Source of the DNA: Bacteroidales bacterium
GTDB taxonomy: Bacteria > Bacteroidota > Bacteroidia > Bacteroidales > UBA932
Direction of reading: 5' to 3'
DNA length: 42,190 nt
Assembly (NCBI GenBank): GCA_012744435.1
Contig: JAAYCA010000066.1
Span: forward strand, 1-42,190
The translations under genes and the position numbers were made by a program. Of the stretch, positions 24,230 to 36,580 are shown piece after piece. The first letter of the stretch is position 1. Each line of letters opens with the position of its first letter. The notes below the pieces were generated by a model. The model was given only the letters and a program-made list of their open reading frames with translations. It was not told the origin of the DNA and ran no database searches.

Positions 24230-25660
24230 TTATTTCATGTCATCGAATAAACCGCCCACCGTATTGTCGAAGGCGTCTTCGGCGGCGCTGCTCACTTTCT
24301 TGCCCTGCTGCTTCATCCAGCGGATGAACTTGCTGGGCTCGTTTTTCTTTTTCTTCGGGACGATGATATCGGTGTCGTCGAAGAGCGTGGTCGGCGCGGG
24401 GCCGCCGTCTGCCGACGGTCCATCCGGGCCTGCTGCTGCCTGCGGGGCTTCTTCGGTCTGCGCCTCTTCGATGCAGTTGAGGCGGAAATCCTTCTTGGCC
24501 TCGAGGATCATGCCGATGGTGGCCACGGAACTGGTCTCGCCCACGCCGGAGCAGCCTACGGAGCTGAAGGCCTGGCTGCGCGGGAAGCCGATGCGCACGG
24601 TGTAGCCGGACATCTCTTTGAGAAGATTGGCGAAATTCACCAGGTTGGCGCCGCCGCCGGTGAGCACGATGCCGTTGCGGAGCTTGTCGGCGTAGCCGCT
24701 GTCCTGGATCTGGAAGAGGATGGCCTCGATGATCTCGCGGGCGCGGCAGGTGATGATCTCGGAGAGGTACTTGACCGGAAGCTGGTCGTAAGATCCGTTT
24801 TCCTGGTCGTTGATCTGGATGACCTTCTCGCTGAGGGACTGCAGCTTCTCGGGCATGCAGGCGCCGAAAGCGAGCTTGATGTTCTCGGCGAGCTGCTCGT
24901 TGAATCCACATTCATATTTGATGTCGGTGGTGATCACGCGTCCGCCGAAGGGAATGGAGGAGTAGTGGCGCAGGATCCGGCCGCGGTAGATGGTGAGCGA
25001 AGTGACGCCCGCACCGATCTCCACGAGGGCCACGCCGTTTTCCCGCTCGGCCTCGGAGAGGACCGCCTTGGCGACGGCATTGGGCAGGAACAGTTTGCAG
25101 GCGGGGGCTACCTGGGCGTCGTTGAGCATGATGTCGATGTTGCTGACCGGTTTCTTTTCACCCACGAAGACCTTGAAATTGCCTTCCAGGGCGTCCGCTG
25201 TCGTGCCGACGACATCATTCTCGCTTGCGCAGACGAGCTCTTCGTCGGCCGAGAAGGACTGGGCGACGGCGCCGTAGATCTCCTCCTTGGTTTCATCCGT
25301 GATGGGGTAGGAGTCGATGGCGATGCTCTTGAGCGTGTTGACCTCTTCCTTGGTGATGCAGGAAGAAGGGTTGCTGCGCTCCATGCGGGCGCTCGCGATC
25401 TCCTGGCGCACATGGTAGCGCGGGAGGCCGACGACGACCTGCAGGATCTTGATGTTCAATTCTTCTTCCGCCTCTTTGATGGCGGTACAGAGAGGGACGG
25501 CCGCGCGCTTCGGATTGAAGACGCAGCTGTAACGGATTCCGTCGGACGGGGTCTCCTTGTAGTAGATGATCTGGATGTCATCTCCCTCGATCTTGGCCAC
25601 GCTCAGGGCAATCTTGGAGGAGCCAAGGTCGGCTGCTGCTATGTATCGTTCTGCCTGCAT
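24230..25660 (-). CDS. ftsA: Cell division protein FtsA
   Basis: A 476-residue actin-like ATPase that tethers FtsZ to the membrane. The ATP-site blocks ADLGSSKIALSV (about 10-21), VEIGAGVTSL and VLTGGGANL are visible. The C-terminal end (KFIRWMKQQGKKV onwards, about 448-476) is the amphipathic membrane-targeting helix, extended after an acidic/proline linker. Its start overlaps ftsQ by 22 nt. Confidence 0.96.
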   Translation of the reverse strand: MQAERYIAAADLGSSKIALSVAKIEGDDIQIIYYKETPSDGIRYSCVFNPKRAAVPLCTAIKEAEEELNIKILQVVVGLPRYHVRQEIASARMERSNPSSCITKEEVNTLKSIAIDSYPITDETKEEIYGAVAQSFSADEELVCASENDVVGTTADALEGNFKVFVGEKKPVSNIDIMLNDAQVAPACKLFLPNAVAKAVLSEAERENGVALVEIGAGVTSLTIYRGRILRHYSSIPFGGRVITTDIKYECGFNEQLAENIKLAFGACMPEKLQSLSEKVIQINDQENGSYDQLPVKYLSEIITCRAREIIEAILFQIQDSGYADKLRNGIVLTGGGANLVNFANLLKEMSGYTVRIGFPRSQAFSSVGCSGVGETSSVATIGMILEAKKDFRLNCIEEAQTEEAPQAAAGPDGPSADGGPAPTTLFDDTDIIVPKKKKNEPSKFIRWMKQQGKKVSSAAEDAFDNTVGGLFDDMK

Positions 25661-26424
25661 ATGATTTGTTGATTATATTTTACATTCACGCTATGGTAGT
25701 GTCCCTCTCCCAGGGACGGGGCAATGACGCCGAGGTATCGTTCGATGCGGGTGAACTTGTCGGGGACGTCCTCCGGCAGTCCGAAGAGGAACTGTTCGTC
25801 GCGGCCGTCCAGCCGCAGGACGAGTTCGCCTCCCGGACGGACCCGGAATTCGCTGACGCGCCCTCTCCAGACACGGGATGCGGCGAGGTAGCGGTCCACC
25901 TCCAGCACGCCGGAGATCCAGGCCCGCTCGCGTTCGCCGGGGGCTTCGCCCTTGTAGTCGGCGGACACGTCCACCGGGATGGCTCCTTCGATGACGGGGA
26001 CCGGGGCCGTGTATGTCTTGTGGAGCGGGAAGATGTAGCCTCCCGCATCCACGTAGAAGCCGCGGTCGCCGTCCTGGAAACGCAGGACCGGGGCGCGCTG
26101 CGCGATGTCTACGTGCAGGACGCCGTCGTCGGTGGTCCAGGCTTCGCAGCGCATCACGGCGCTGCGGCTCTCCAGAAGGTTTTCGATCCAGTCCAGCCGG
26201 ACGCTGTCCAGCCGCTGTCCGATGAAGTTGCCGTAACGGGTGTCAAGGTATTCCCGGATGTCCTGCTCGCTGACGAAACGCAGACTGTCGGAGAAACTCA
26301 CTTCCAACCGTCCGCAGATGAGCTTGGACTGCTCCTGCCGCACATGGCGGTACAGAAAGCCCACGCCCACGCAGAAAGCGACCGCGATCAGGCCGGAAAG
26401 GGAATATTTGACTGCTTTCTTCAT
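25639..26424 (-). CDS. ftsQ: Cell division protein FtsQ/DivIB
   Basis: A 261-residue bitopic division protein that scaffolds the divisome. One membrane segment lies at about 7-25. A POTRA-like domain follows (LEVSFSDSLRFVSEQDIREYL, in pieces about 42-65), then a beta domain with GGYIFPL. The start codon directly follows the murC stop with no spacer, and the end overlaps ftsA. Confidence 0.9.
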   Translation of the reverse strand: MKKAVKYSLSGLIAVAFCVGVGFLYRHVRQEQSKLICGRLEVSFSDSLRFVSEQDIREYLDTRYGNFIGQRLDSVRLDWIENLLESRSAVMRCEAWTTDDGVLHVDIAQRAPVLRFQDGDRGFYVDAGGYIFPLHKTYTAPVPVIEGAIPVDVSADYKGEAPGERERAWISGVLEVDRYLAASRVWRGRVSEFRVRPGGELVLRLDGRDEQFLFGLPEDVPDKFTRIERYLGVIAPSLGEGHYHSVNVKYNQQIICRQNDT

Positions 26425-27783
26425 CTAGCCCAGGCGTTTTTCCAGGAGTTCGGTGATGGGTTCGATATATCGGTCGACGTTGCCGGCACCCAGGGTGACG
26501 AGCACATCGATGTTTTCTGTTTCAAGGCAGGACATGAGTTCTTCCCGCCGGATCAGGATCTTCTCCGGGGACGTGACGTCGCGGAAGATGATTTCGGAGG
26601 TGATGCCCGGGATAGGCTCCTCGCGGGCGGGGTAGATGTCCAGGAGGATGAGTCTGTCCAGCCCGCTCAGCGCGCGGGCGAATTCTGGCGCGAAATCGCG
26701 CGTGCGGGTATAAAGGTGGGGCTGGAAGATGCCGGTAATCTTCCGGCCGGGGAAGATCTGGCGGATGGACGAGATGGCGCTCTGCAACTCCGCCGGATGG
26801 TGGGCGTAGTCGTCGATGTAGGTGAGCCCGGGGGCGTTTACGTGGACGTCCAGGCGCCGCTGCGCGCCCTCGAAGGTGCCGATGGCATGGCGGACTTTCT
26901 GCGCATCCACTCCGTAACAGAGGCAGATGGCCGCCGCGGCGATGCTGTTTTCGACGTTGACCCAGCCGAGGGCGCCCACACGGATGTCGCTGAGCGTGCC
27001 GCCCGGATAGACGAGGTCGAAGGTGTAGTGGCCGGTCGCGTCCAGACGCAGCCGGGTGCTGTGGAAGTCGGCCCGGGCGTCGTCGAAATGATAGGTGTAG
27101 ATCCGGGCGGAGATGTCTTCGGGCCGGATGGGGAGACCGTATTTGAGAATCAGGGTCTCGCTGACCTGCGAGGCGAAGATGCGGAAGGCTTCCTGCACGT
27201 GGGCGAGGTCGCCGTAGATGTCGAGATGGTCGGCGTCCATCGCCGTGATGGCGGCGATGGCGGGATGCAGCTGGTGGAAGGAACGGTCGAATTCGTCGGC
27301 TTCCGCAACCACGGTGGGGGTGTGGCTCATCAGCATGTTGGTGCCGTAGTTCTTGGAGATGCCGCCCAGGAAGGCGGAACAGCCGTCGCCCCCTTCCGTG
27401 AGGATGTGGGCGACGAGGGTGGAGGTGGTTGTCTTGCCGTGGGTGCCGGCCACGGCGAGGCAGCGCTGCCCGGCGGTGATCTCTCCGAGCATCTGCGAAC
27501 GCTTGATCACCCGGTAGCCGTTTTCACGTACATGGCGGAGTTCCGCGAGGTCTTCGGGAATGGCCGGGGTATAGACCACCAGGGTGTCTGCCGGGTCCTT
27601 CGGGATGCGCTCCGGGTCGTCGTCGTAGTGGACGCCGATCCCTTCGGCCTCGAGGGCGTGCGTGAGTTCCGAAGGCGTGCGGTCGTAACCGGAGACCTCC
27701 AGGCCCTTGAACCTGAAGTAGCGGGCGATGGCACTCATGCCGATGCCGCCGATCCCGAGGAAATAGATGTGACTGTATTTCAT
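26425..27783 (-). CDS. murC: UDP-N-acetylmuramate--L-alanine ligase
   Basis: A 452-residue Mur ligase adding L-Ala to UDP-MurNAc. The UDP-binding GIGGIGMS is at 10-17, the ATP loop GTHGKTTT at 113-120, and the HHPAE motif is present. It overlaps murG by 4 nt (27780-27783). It ends in TAG. Confidence 0.97.
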   Translation of the reverse strand: MKYSHIYFLGIGGIGMSAIARYFRFKGLEVSGYDRTPSELTHALEAEGIGVHYDDDPERIPKDPADTLVVYTPAIPEDLAELRHVRENGYRVIKRSQMLGEITAGQRCLAVAGTHGKTTTSTLVAHILTEGGDGCSAFLGGISKNYGTNMLMSHTPTVVAEADEFDRSFHQLHPAIAAITAMDADHLDIYGDLAHVQEAFRIFASQVSETLILKYGLPIRPEDISARIYTYHFDDARADFHSTRLRLDATGHYTFDLVYPGGTLSDIRVGALGWVNVENSIAAAAICLCYGVDAQKVRHAIGTFEGAQRRLDVHVNAPGLTYIDDYAHHPAELQSAISSIRQIFPGRKITGIFQPHLYTRTRDFAPEFARALSGLDRLILLDIYPAREEPIPGITSEIIFRDVTSPEKILIRREELMSCLETENIDVLVTLGAGNVDRYIEPITELLEKRLG

Positions 27784-28904
27784 ACCAATCTGTACACTTC
27801 GTCAACAATGGTTTGCGCCGCGTCGGGCAGGGCGAGCTTCAGGACCTCCGTCTCGATGTCCCGGATGCGACCGGGATCCTGCAGCAGGGAGAGTGCCGTG
27901 GGCAGGAGCTCGCGCTCGGCATCCGCATCGCGGACGATCAGGCCGGCGCCCTTGTTCACGAGCGCCATGGCGTTGTGGGTCTGGTGGTCTTCCGCCACGT
28001 TGGGCGAGGGGACGAATACCGCGGCCTTGCCGGCGGCGCAGATCTCGGACACCGAGGAGGCTCCGGCCCGGCTGATGATGACGTCGGCGCAGGCATAGGC
28101 AAGGTCCATGCGGCCGATGAAATCGGTGTGGTGGACGGCAGGCAGCTCGCGGCCCTGCATGAATTCGTCGACGCCGGCTTTGTAGTAGCGTCCGCACTGC
28201 CAGATCACTTCGACACCCTCTCCGCCGGGGCAGCCCGCTCCGATCCAGGCGCGCATGGCGCGGTTGAGCGTACCTGCTCCCAGGCTGCCGCCCACAATCA
28301 GCAGGTGGCGCTTCCCTTCGGTCAGACCGTAGAAGCGCAGGCCCTCGTCCCGGTCCCCGGCCGTGTAGGGGTGGATCTCCGAGCGGATCGGGTTGCCGCT
28401 GAGGACGATCTTGTCTGCCGGGAAGAAACGCTCCATGCCTTCGTATGCGACGCAGATACTGCCCACACGCTTCGCGAGCAGCTTGTTGGTCAGACCGGCA
28501 AAGCCGTTCTGCTCCTGGATCAGCGCGGGAATCTTCATGCGGGTGGCCGCCCACAGGAGGGGCGCACTGGCGAAGCCGCCCACGCCGATGGCGATGTCGG
28601 GCTTGAAGTCTTTGATGATACGGCGGGCCCTGCGGATGCTTCCGCCGACCTTGAACGGAACCTGGATGTTGTTCAGGATGTTTTTCAGACTGATCTGGCG
28701 CTGGAGTCCGACCATCGGCAGGCCTACGATCTCATAGCCTGCCGCAGGCACTTTCTCCATCTCCATCTTTCCTTCGGCGCCGACAAAGAGGATTTCCGTC
28801 CCGGGATTGACTTCCTTGAGCTTGTTCGCGATCGAAACGGCCGGGAAGATGTGGCCTCCCGTGCCGCCGCCGCTGATGATGACGCGCAGTTTCTTATAAG
28901 TCAT
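27780..28904 (-). CDS. murG: Undecaprenyldiphospho-muramoylpentapeptide beta-N-acetylglucosaminyltransferase
   Basis: A 374-residue GT28 enzyme that adds GlcNAc to lipid I to form lipid II on the inner membrane face. The glycine-rich loop GGGTGGH is near 11-17, and the sugar-nucleotide site includes GGSLGAGTLN and the EQNGFAG block. It overlaps ftsW by 11 nt. Confidence 0.97.
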   Translation of the reverse strand: MTYKKLRVIISGGGTGGHIFPAVSIANKLKEVNPGTEILFVGAEGKMEMEKVPAAGYEIVGLPMVGLQRQISLKNILNNIQVPFKVGGSIRRARRIIKDFKPDIAIGVGGFASAPLLWAATRMKIPALIQEQNGFAGLTNKLLAKRVGSICVAYEGMERFFPADKIVLSGNPIRSEIHPYTAGDRDEGLRFYGLTEGKRHLLIVGGSLGAGTLNRAMRAWIGAGCPGGEGVEVIWQCGRYYKAGVDEFMQGRELPAVHHTDFIGRMDLAYACADVIISRAGASSVSEICAAGKAAVFVPSPNVAEDHQTHNAMALVNKGAGLIVRDADAERELLPTALSLLQDPGRIRDIETEVLKLALPDAAQTIVDEVYRLV

Positions 28905-30276
28905 AGCTGTCGAGATCTGTAAGGTCGTTTTGCATTTGTCCGGATTCGTAATTGTCCAGGTCGTCCAGGCGTGCCTGGACGCTGCTCTCGTGCATTTCCA
29001 CGAGCGGTGCGGCCGCGCGGGTCTCCCGGTCGATGCGCCGGGCGGCGATGCGGCTGAAGGAGAGGATGATGCCGAAGGCGATGCTGAAGCACAGGAAGGC
29101 GCTGTTGCCGTGGCTGATCAGCGGGAGGGTCTGGCCGGTCATCGGTCCGAGGTCCGCATTGACGAACATGTGCAGGAAGGCCTGTCCGGTGATGAGCAGG
29201 CAAAGTCCCGCCACGCTGAGTTTGGCATATTGGTCGCTGCCGCAGTTGCGCACGATGATCGAAGCGCGCGCCAGCAGTGACACATACAGGAAGATGACGA
29301 AGATGCCGCCGATCAGACCATATTCTTCAATAATGAAACTGTACATGAAATCCTCGGACATGTCGGGCACCACGTAGCGCTGCGTGCTCTGGCCGGGGCC
29401 CTTGCCGAGCAGGCCGCCCTGCTTGACGGCGATCTTGGCGCTGTAGGGCTGCCGTATGGCGTCGAGGGCCGTCTGGTAGGGAATGGTCCCCCTGGGGTTG
29501 TCGATGACCTGCTGCTCCCAGTCTTCCTTCTCCAGGACGCGGGAGATGCCGGTGCCGATACGGTCGAACAGCGGGTGCTCCCGCTCCCTTGTCAGGCTGA
29601 AGAGGGCAAAGCAGATACCCAGGATAACGATTCCCGCGGCTGCGAGAAAGACCATGTCTTTCAAGTTCCCGCCGCCCAGCAGGATCATCACGAACATCAG
29701 CAGGCCGATGATGAGGGCGCTGGAGTTGGATCCCGGGATGATCATCACAAAGATGAGCAGGAAGGGGGCGTAGAGGTAAAGGATTTTCTTCCAGATGAGT
29801 TTCCGGGGACCCTTGAGCGTGCCGCGCTTCAAGGCGTCCATCGCCCAGGCGAGATAGAGCACCATGGCCACCTTGACCACTTCGAACACATGGATCTGGA
29901 AGCCCGCGAAGGACAGGATGCGGTAGGCGTCGTTAATGTTGAGCGCCTTGAGGAAGGGGAGGTTGACGTGGGCGTCGAGCAGGGCCAGCAGCAGCAGAGA
30001 CACGGCGAAGCCCCACTGGCTGCACCAGCGGAAGAAGTTGATGTTCTTGATATTGTAGCAGACAAGGATGAGTGCGAGGCCGACAAGCACGATGATGAAC
30101 TGGTTCTTGACGAGGTCGAGCCGGGTCATCCCGTCGCGAAGCAGCCGGGACGAAGAAGAAAACATGCAGACAATGGAGAAAAGGGTCAGCAGGAGCACGA
30201 TGATCCACACCACCTTGTCTCCTTCGAAGCGGTCTGCAAAGGTCCAGAACGTATTTTTATTCTTCGCGCTCGCCAT
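28894..30276 (-). CDS. ftsW: Lipid II polymerase / cell division protein FtsW
   Basis: A 460-residue SEDS-family glycosyltransferase with about ten membrane segments. The conserved blocks GKGPGQS and LISHGNSAF (SEDS signature) are visible. The start is ATG at 30276 (MASAKNKNTF); the upstream open frame lies in murD and is serine/arginine-rich shadow. It begins 4 nt after murD, and works with FtsI encoded in the same operon. Confidence 0.95.
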   Translation of the reverse strand: MASAKNKNTFWTFADRFEGDKVVWIIVLLLTLFSIVCMFSSSSRLLRDGMTRLDLVKNQFIIVLVGLALILVCYNIKNINFFRWCSQWGFAVSLLLLALLDAHVNLPFLKALNINDAYRILSFAGFQIHVFEVVKVAMVLYLAWAMDALKRGTLKGPRKLIWKKILYLYAPFLLIFVMIIPGSNSSALIIGLLMFVMILLGGGNLKDMVFLAAAGIVILGICFALFSLTREREHPLFDRIGTGISRVLEKEDWEQQVIDNPRGTIPYQTALDAIRQPYSAKIAVKQGGLLGKGPGQSTQRYVVPDMSEDFMYSFIIEEYGLIGGIFVIFLYVSLLARASIIVRNCGSDQYAKLSVAGLCLLITGQAFLHMFVNADLGPMTGQTLPLISHGNSAFLCFSIAFGIILSFSRIAARRIDRETRAAAPLVEMHESSVQARLDDLDNYESGQMQNDLTDLDSYDL

Positions 30277-30280
30277 GGTC

Positions 30281-31621
30281 TTACAGGTGTCTGACCGCCT
30301 CCTTGAACTGGTGGCCGCGGTCTTCGTAATTCTTGAACAGGTCGAAACTCGCACAGCAGGGGCTCAGGAGCACGACGTCGCCGCTCTGGGCGAAACGGGC
30401 GGACGCCTGCACGGCCTCGGCTGCGGAGAAGGTATCCACGATGTTTCCGGCCCCGACGATGTCCTCGAAGGCTGCATGGATCTTGGTGTTGTCCAAGCCG
30501 AGGCAGACGATGGCCTTGACCTTTTCGCGGACGAGCTTCTCCAGGACGCTGTAGTCGTTGCCCTTGTCGGTGCCGCCGACAATCCATACGACCGGCCGGG
30601 TCTGGCACTCGAGCGCATACCAGGCGGAGTCGATGTTGGTGGCCTTGGAGTCATTGATGTACAGGACATCGCGGATGCTCAGCACGGGCTCCAGCCGGTG
30701 CTCGATCGGGGCGAAGGATTTCAGGCTGGCGCGGATGACCTCGTCGCTGATGCCGGTGGCCTTGGCGGCGAGGGCGGCGGCCATGGAGTTGTAGACGTTG
30801 TGCCGGCCGCCGAGCGCGAGGTCCTGCAGGAAGATTTCGGTCTGCTCGTCCTCATAGCGGACGATGATGCGGTCACCCTGCAGGAAGGCTCCCTGTGCGA
30901 CCTCTTTCTCCTGGGAGAACGGCAGCATCTTGGCCTTGACGACGATCTGGTCGAGCTGGGCGATCGTGATGGCGTCGTCGGAGTCGAAAATGAAGCAGTC
31001 CTCGGGGCGCAGGTTGCGGGTGATGCGGAATTTCGCACGGGCGTAGTTCTCGACCTTGTGGTCGTAGCGGTCGAGATGGTCCGGGGTGATGTTGGTGATG
31101 ATGGCGATGTCCGGCCGGAAATCATAGGTGTCGTCCAGTTGGAAACTGCTGATTTCCAACACGTAGTAGTCGTGTTTCTCGGTCGCGACCTGCATGGCGT
31201 AGCTCTTGCCGATATTGCCGCCCAGCCCGGCGTCGAGCCCGGCCTCCCGGAGCAGGTGCCAGATCAGGGACGTGGTGGTGGTCTTGCCGTTCGACCCGGT
31301 CACGCAGATCTTTTTCGCGCTGTCGTAGCGTGCGGCGAATTCGATTTCGGAGATGACGTGCGTACCCTGTGCGTGCAGCGCCCTCACCAGGGGAGCCGCG
31401 CCGGGAATGCCCGGACTCTTGATGACTTCGTCCGCATTCAAGATGTACTCCGGACTGTGTCCTCCCTGCTCGTAGGGGATTTTCCACTCCCGCAGGGTCT
31501 GCAGGTAATCTTCCTTGATCTTCCCGCTGTCGGACAGGAAGACGTCGAATCCCTTGACTTTTGCGAGCACGGCGGCGCCTACGCCGCTCTCGGCTCCTCC
31601 CAATACTACAATCCTTGCCAT
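30281..31621 (-). CDS. murD: UDP-N-acetylmuramoylalanine--D-glutamate ligase
   Basis: A 446-residue Mur ligase adding D-Glu. The ATP loop GSNGKTTTT lies at about 109-117, the N-terminal Rossmann motif GGAESGVG near 8-15, and HRLE in the central domain. It starts 6 nt after mraY. Confidence 0.97.
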   Translation of the reverse strand: MARIVVLGGAESGVGAAVLAKVKGFDVFLSDSGKIKEDYLQTLREWKIPYEQGGHSPEYILNADEVIKSPGIPGAAPLVRALHAQGTHVISEIEFAARYDSAKKICVTGSNGKTTTTSLIWHLLREAGLDAGLGGNIGKSYAMQVATEKHDYYVLEISSFQLDDTYDFRPDIAIITNITPDHLDRYDHKVENYARAKFRITRNLRPEDCFIFDSDDAITIAQLDQIVVKAKMLPFSQEKEVAQGAFLQGDRIIVRYEDEQTEIFLQDLALGGRHNVYNSMAAALAAKATGISDEVIRASLKSFAPIEHRLEPVLSIRDVLYINDSKATNIDSAWYALECQTRPVVWIVGGTDKGNDYSVLEKLVREKVKAIVCLGLDNTKIHAAFEDIVGAGNIVDTFSAAEAVQASARFAQSGDVVLLSPCCASFDLFKNYEDRGHQFKEAVRHL

Positions 31622-31627
31622 GCTTTT

Positions 31628-32778
31628 CTATCTGATCTTCAGTAATGCCAATGTGCCGACCGCCAGGATGATCCCGATGATCCAGAAGCGGGTTACGATA
31701 CGGGGCTCCGGGATGCCCTGTTTCTGGTAATGATGGTGGAGCGGCGCCATCAGGAAGACGCGCCGGCCCTCGCCGTATTTGCGCTTGGTGCGCTTGAAAT
31801 GGGTGCGCTGGATGATGACCGACAGGCTCTCCATCAGGAAGATGCCGCAGAGGATGGGCAGCAGGAGTTCCTTGCGGACCAGTACGGCGCTCACGCCGAT
31901 CACCCCGCCGATCGTCAGACTCCCCGTGTCGCCCATGAAGACCTGGGCCGGGAAGGTGTTGTACCACAGGAATCCCAGCAGCGCTCCCACGAAAGCGGCC
32001 ATGTAGATGGCCACTTCGCCGGCTCCGGGGATATACATGATGTTGAGGTAGGTCGAATCCAGCACGTCGCCGCTCAGCCAGGCGATGATGCCCAGGGCGA
32101 CACCCACGATGGCGGAGGTGCCCGCCGCGAGTCCGTCCATGCCGTCGGTGAGGTTGGTGCCGTTGGAGCAGGCCAGGATCACGAGGATGATCATGATCAT
32201 ATAGATGCCCCAGGAGCAGTACACGCCCAGCTGCCCGTGGAAGGGGGACAGCCAGGAGTAGTCGAATTCGTGGGCCTTGACAAAGGGGATCGTGGTCACG
32301 AGCCGGTCGGTGGGGATGGCCGGGCTGATGCAGACGGTCAGGGCGATGAACAGGCCCAGGCCGAACTGCAGGATGAGTTTCCCGTGTTCGCTCATGCCCT
32401 CCTTGTTGTGCTTGAACACCTTGATGTAATCGTCCGCGAAGCCGATGGCGCCGCACCACAGGGTGGTGACCACGAGCAGCAGGGTATAGATGCTGTCCAG
32501 CCGGCAGACCAGCAGCGCGGACGACAGCATGGCCACGATGATGATCAGGCCGCCCATCGTGGGCGTGCCCTTTTTCTGCATCTGTCCCTCCAGGCCGAGG
32601 TCGCGGATGTCCTCGCCGATCTGCGCACGTTGCAGCCGGCGGATGATACGTCCGCCGGCGAAGAAGGCGACGAGCATGCCGATCACGGCCGCGAGCATGG
32701 CGCGGAAGGAAAGATAGTGGAAAAGACCGGCTCCGGGAATGTCCAGGCCAAGGCTCTGCAGCCATTCTACAAGGTGAT

Positions 32779-32785
<7 letters not shown>
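31628..32785 (-). CDS. mraY: Phospho-N-acetylmuramoyl-pentapeptide transferase
   Basis: A 385-residue polytopic enzyme that transfers phospho-MurNAc-pentapeptide to undecaprenyl phosphate (lipid I). The conserved motifs GTPTMGG, FADDYIK (catalytic Asp pair), GTNLTDGMDGLA and the HHHYQ loop are all present. It overlaps murE by 7 nt. Confidence 0.97.
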
Positions 32786-34337
<1,552 letters not shown>

Positions 34338-34341
<4 letters not shown>

Positions 34342-36236
34342 CTTGTTGTCGTTCGTTTAAGTTCTGTGCGGAAGCAGGGGTCAATGTTATAGAGCTGGTC
34401 GATGACGGTACGGATGGCGCGGGCCGGGATGCCGCCGCCCTGGAACTGTCTGTTCGTGGGCTTGGAGTACACCACGCAGATGATGCTGTACTGCGGCTGG
34501 TCCGCCGGGAAAAAGCCGACGAAGGTGCCCTGGTATTTGCGGCGCCCGCTGGCATCCTGGTACTGTCCGTTGGGGAAAGTGCCGAAAGAGGTGCCGGTTT
34601 TGCCGGCCACGGCACATTTGGCATCCTTGAGCCGTTTGGCGGTGCCGTCTTCGGTCACGGCCTTGAGGGCGCGTGTGATCGTGTCCGCCACGGCCTTCGA
34701 ACAGATGGCGGCATTGAGGACGCCGGGACCGCGCCGTTCTGTGACGACGCCGTCCTTTTCGATGTTCTCGACAAGGTAGGGCTTCATCATCCGGCCTTTG
34801 TTGGCGATGGCGTTGTAGAAGGTGAGGATATGCAGGGGCGTCTCTTCCGTGCTGTATCCGAAACCGATCGAACCGAGATCGGTATCGGTCCAGTATCGGG
34901 TGGACGGGTTGGGAATGGTCGGTGCCTGGAGACCGTCCAGATCGAAGGCGAAAGCCTCGCCGAGCTTGTAGTTGTAGATATTCTGCAGGAAACGCTCCGT
35001 TTTCTCGAGCCCCTTTCCACGGCCCTTGGACTTGTCGATACCGTAGTTCTTGACCGCAAGGGTCGCGAATACGTAGTTGGACGAAATCTTGAAACCGTCC
35101 AGGATCGAGATCTTGTTGGTGTGGTGCTGCCGGACGTAGTCGGGGATGTGCGCGTCGCGGATGCTGGTGCCGGCCACATTGCCGTTGGTGGCGGGCAGGG
35201 TCTCATCGAGACTCTTGATGTAGCCGTCGTTGAGTACGGACATCAGCGTCACGGTCTTGAAGACCGAGCCGGGCTCGCCCTTGCGTCCGATCGCGAGGTT
35301 CTGGATCTCTTCGAAAGGGCCGTCGCCGTCCTCGCGGACGAGATTGACCATGGCGCGGATGGCGCCGGTGCCCACTTCCATCAGGACCAGGCAGGCGCCC
35401 TCGAGATCGGGTTCTTCCGTTATTTCGGCGCGGAGCGCCTTGTCGGCGATGTCCTGGTAATCGATGTTGAGGGTAATGCGCAGGTCGTTGCCGTCCACGG
35501 CGCGGACGTACGTGCTGTCGCTGTTGCGCACGCGGCCGTAGTCGGTCACGCGCATCCACTCCTTGCCTTCCTGGCCGTGGAGGACATAGTCGAATTTGCC
35601 TTCGAGACCGATGTGGGTGTTGGTGACCTGGGATTTGTTGTTGCGGACAAAGCCGATGGTGCGGCGGGCGAGTTTGCCGTAGGGGTACTGGCGGATCTGC
35701 TCCTGTTCTACGATCATGCCGCTGCGGTACCGTCCTTCGCGGAAGAGCGGCAGGGCGATGATGCGGTTGTAGGCATTGCGGTCCACGGGATTGCCGATCC
35801 TGACGTACTTCTTGCCGGCGGAGCGGCTGTCCCGGATGAGCTTGTAGTAATCGTCCGCACTCTTGTCCGGGAATTCGACGGCGAGCCCGGCGGCAAGGTC
35901 CTGCGCCTTGGCGAGCCAGGCCTGCTCCTGGGCCGGGGTATTGGTCTCTTTGAGCACGGTGCAGTCCATATAGAACTGGTAGGTGGGGCAGGAGATGGCA
36001 AGCAGACGTCCTTCCGCGTCGAGAATGTCGCCGCGGTCGGGCTCGATGAAACTGACCGTGTTGGACGGGGTGAGGGCGTCGGCGATCTTGGGCTCCGGCC
36101 GCCAGAAGGCCTGGATAAACACCAGACGCAGGATGAGGACGGTCGCGGCGACCAGCAGCACGACATAGAGCAGGTACAGGATCACGCCGATCCTGTCACG
36201 CTTCCTGGCTGTTTTCACTGTCGGTTCCATGCTCAT
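34338..36236 (-). CDS. ftsI: Division transpeptidase FtsI / penicillin-binding protein
   Basis: A 632-residue class B PBP that cross-links septal peptidoglycan. One membrane anchor is at about 17-42, the dimerisation/pedestal domain follows (EPDRGDILD near 65-73), then the transpeptidase with SVFK (catalytic Ser about 324, Lys 327), SSN (385-387) and KTGT (546-549). The protein stops about 85 residues after KTGT, with no visible PASTA domain, unlike longer Bacteroidota homologues. It overlaps ftsL by 4 nt. Confidence 0.95.
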
Positions 36237-36580
36237 CTCTTTACGACCGTTGCAGGCTTGTCAGCCTCTTTGACCTTGGATCCCATCTCGCCGAGCATCT
36301 GCTCCACGCTGGAGCGCCGGCTCACGTCTACAACCTCGAAGACCTTTTGCGAATGCACGATCTCGAGTTCTTTCAGCACCGCCTTGTTCTTCTCGACCTT
36401 GCTCATCGTGGTCTCGATCATCAGGCTGAACCAGATAATGAGGCCGAACAGGAGGAAGGTGTAGGCGATGTGGATAAAGTAGCGCCCGATGTTGAGGCGG
36501 AGCAGGAACTCCCCCTTCAGGATCGCCAGGAAGCTGTTCTTGAAGAACAGCCCGATGTCCGCTATCTTCCAGGTCTTCAT
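36233..36580 (-). CDS. ftsL: FtsL-like cell division protein
   Basis: A 115-residue bitopic protein: a cytoplasmic N-terminus, one membrane segment at about 35-55, then a charged helical region of leucine-zipper type. The sequence itself is too divergent to name firmly. Size, topology and position between rsmH and ftsI match the Bacteroidota FtsL-like protein. It overlaps both neighbours by 4 nt. Confidence 0.8.
   Translation of the reverse strand: MKTWKIADIGLFFKNSFLAILKGEFLLRLNIGRYFIHIAYTFLLFGLIIWFSLMIETTMSKVEKNKAVLKELEIVHSQKVFEVVDVSRRSSVEQMLGEMGSKVKEADKPATVVKR

Noticed and set aside
25666..28098. 810-codon open frame on the plus strand opposite ftsQ, murC and murG
   Set aside because: It is antisense to three certain genes, is low in recognisable motifs, and results from high GC at third codon positions.
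31122..32765. 547-codon minus-strand frame overlapping mraY and murD
   Set aside because: It is an out-of-frame reading of two well conserved genes, with Arg/Pro/His-rich shadow composition.
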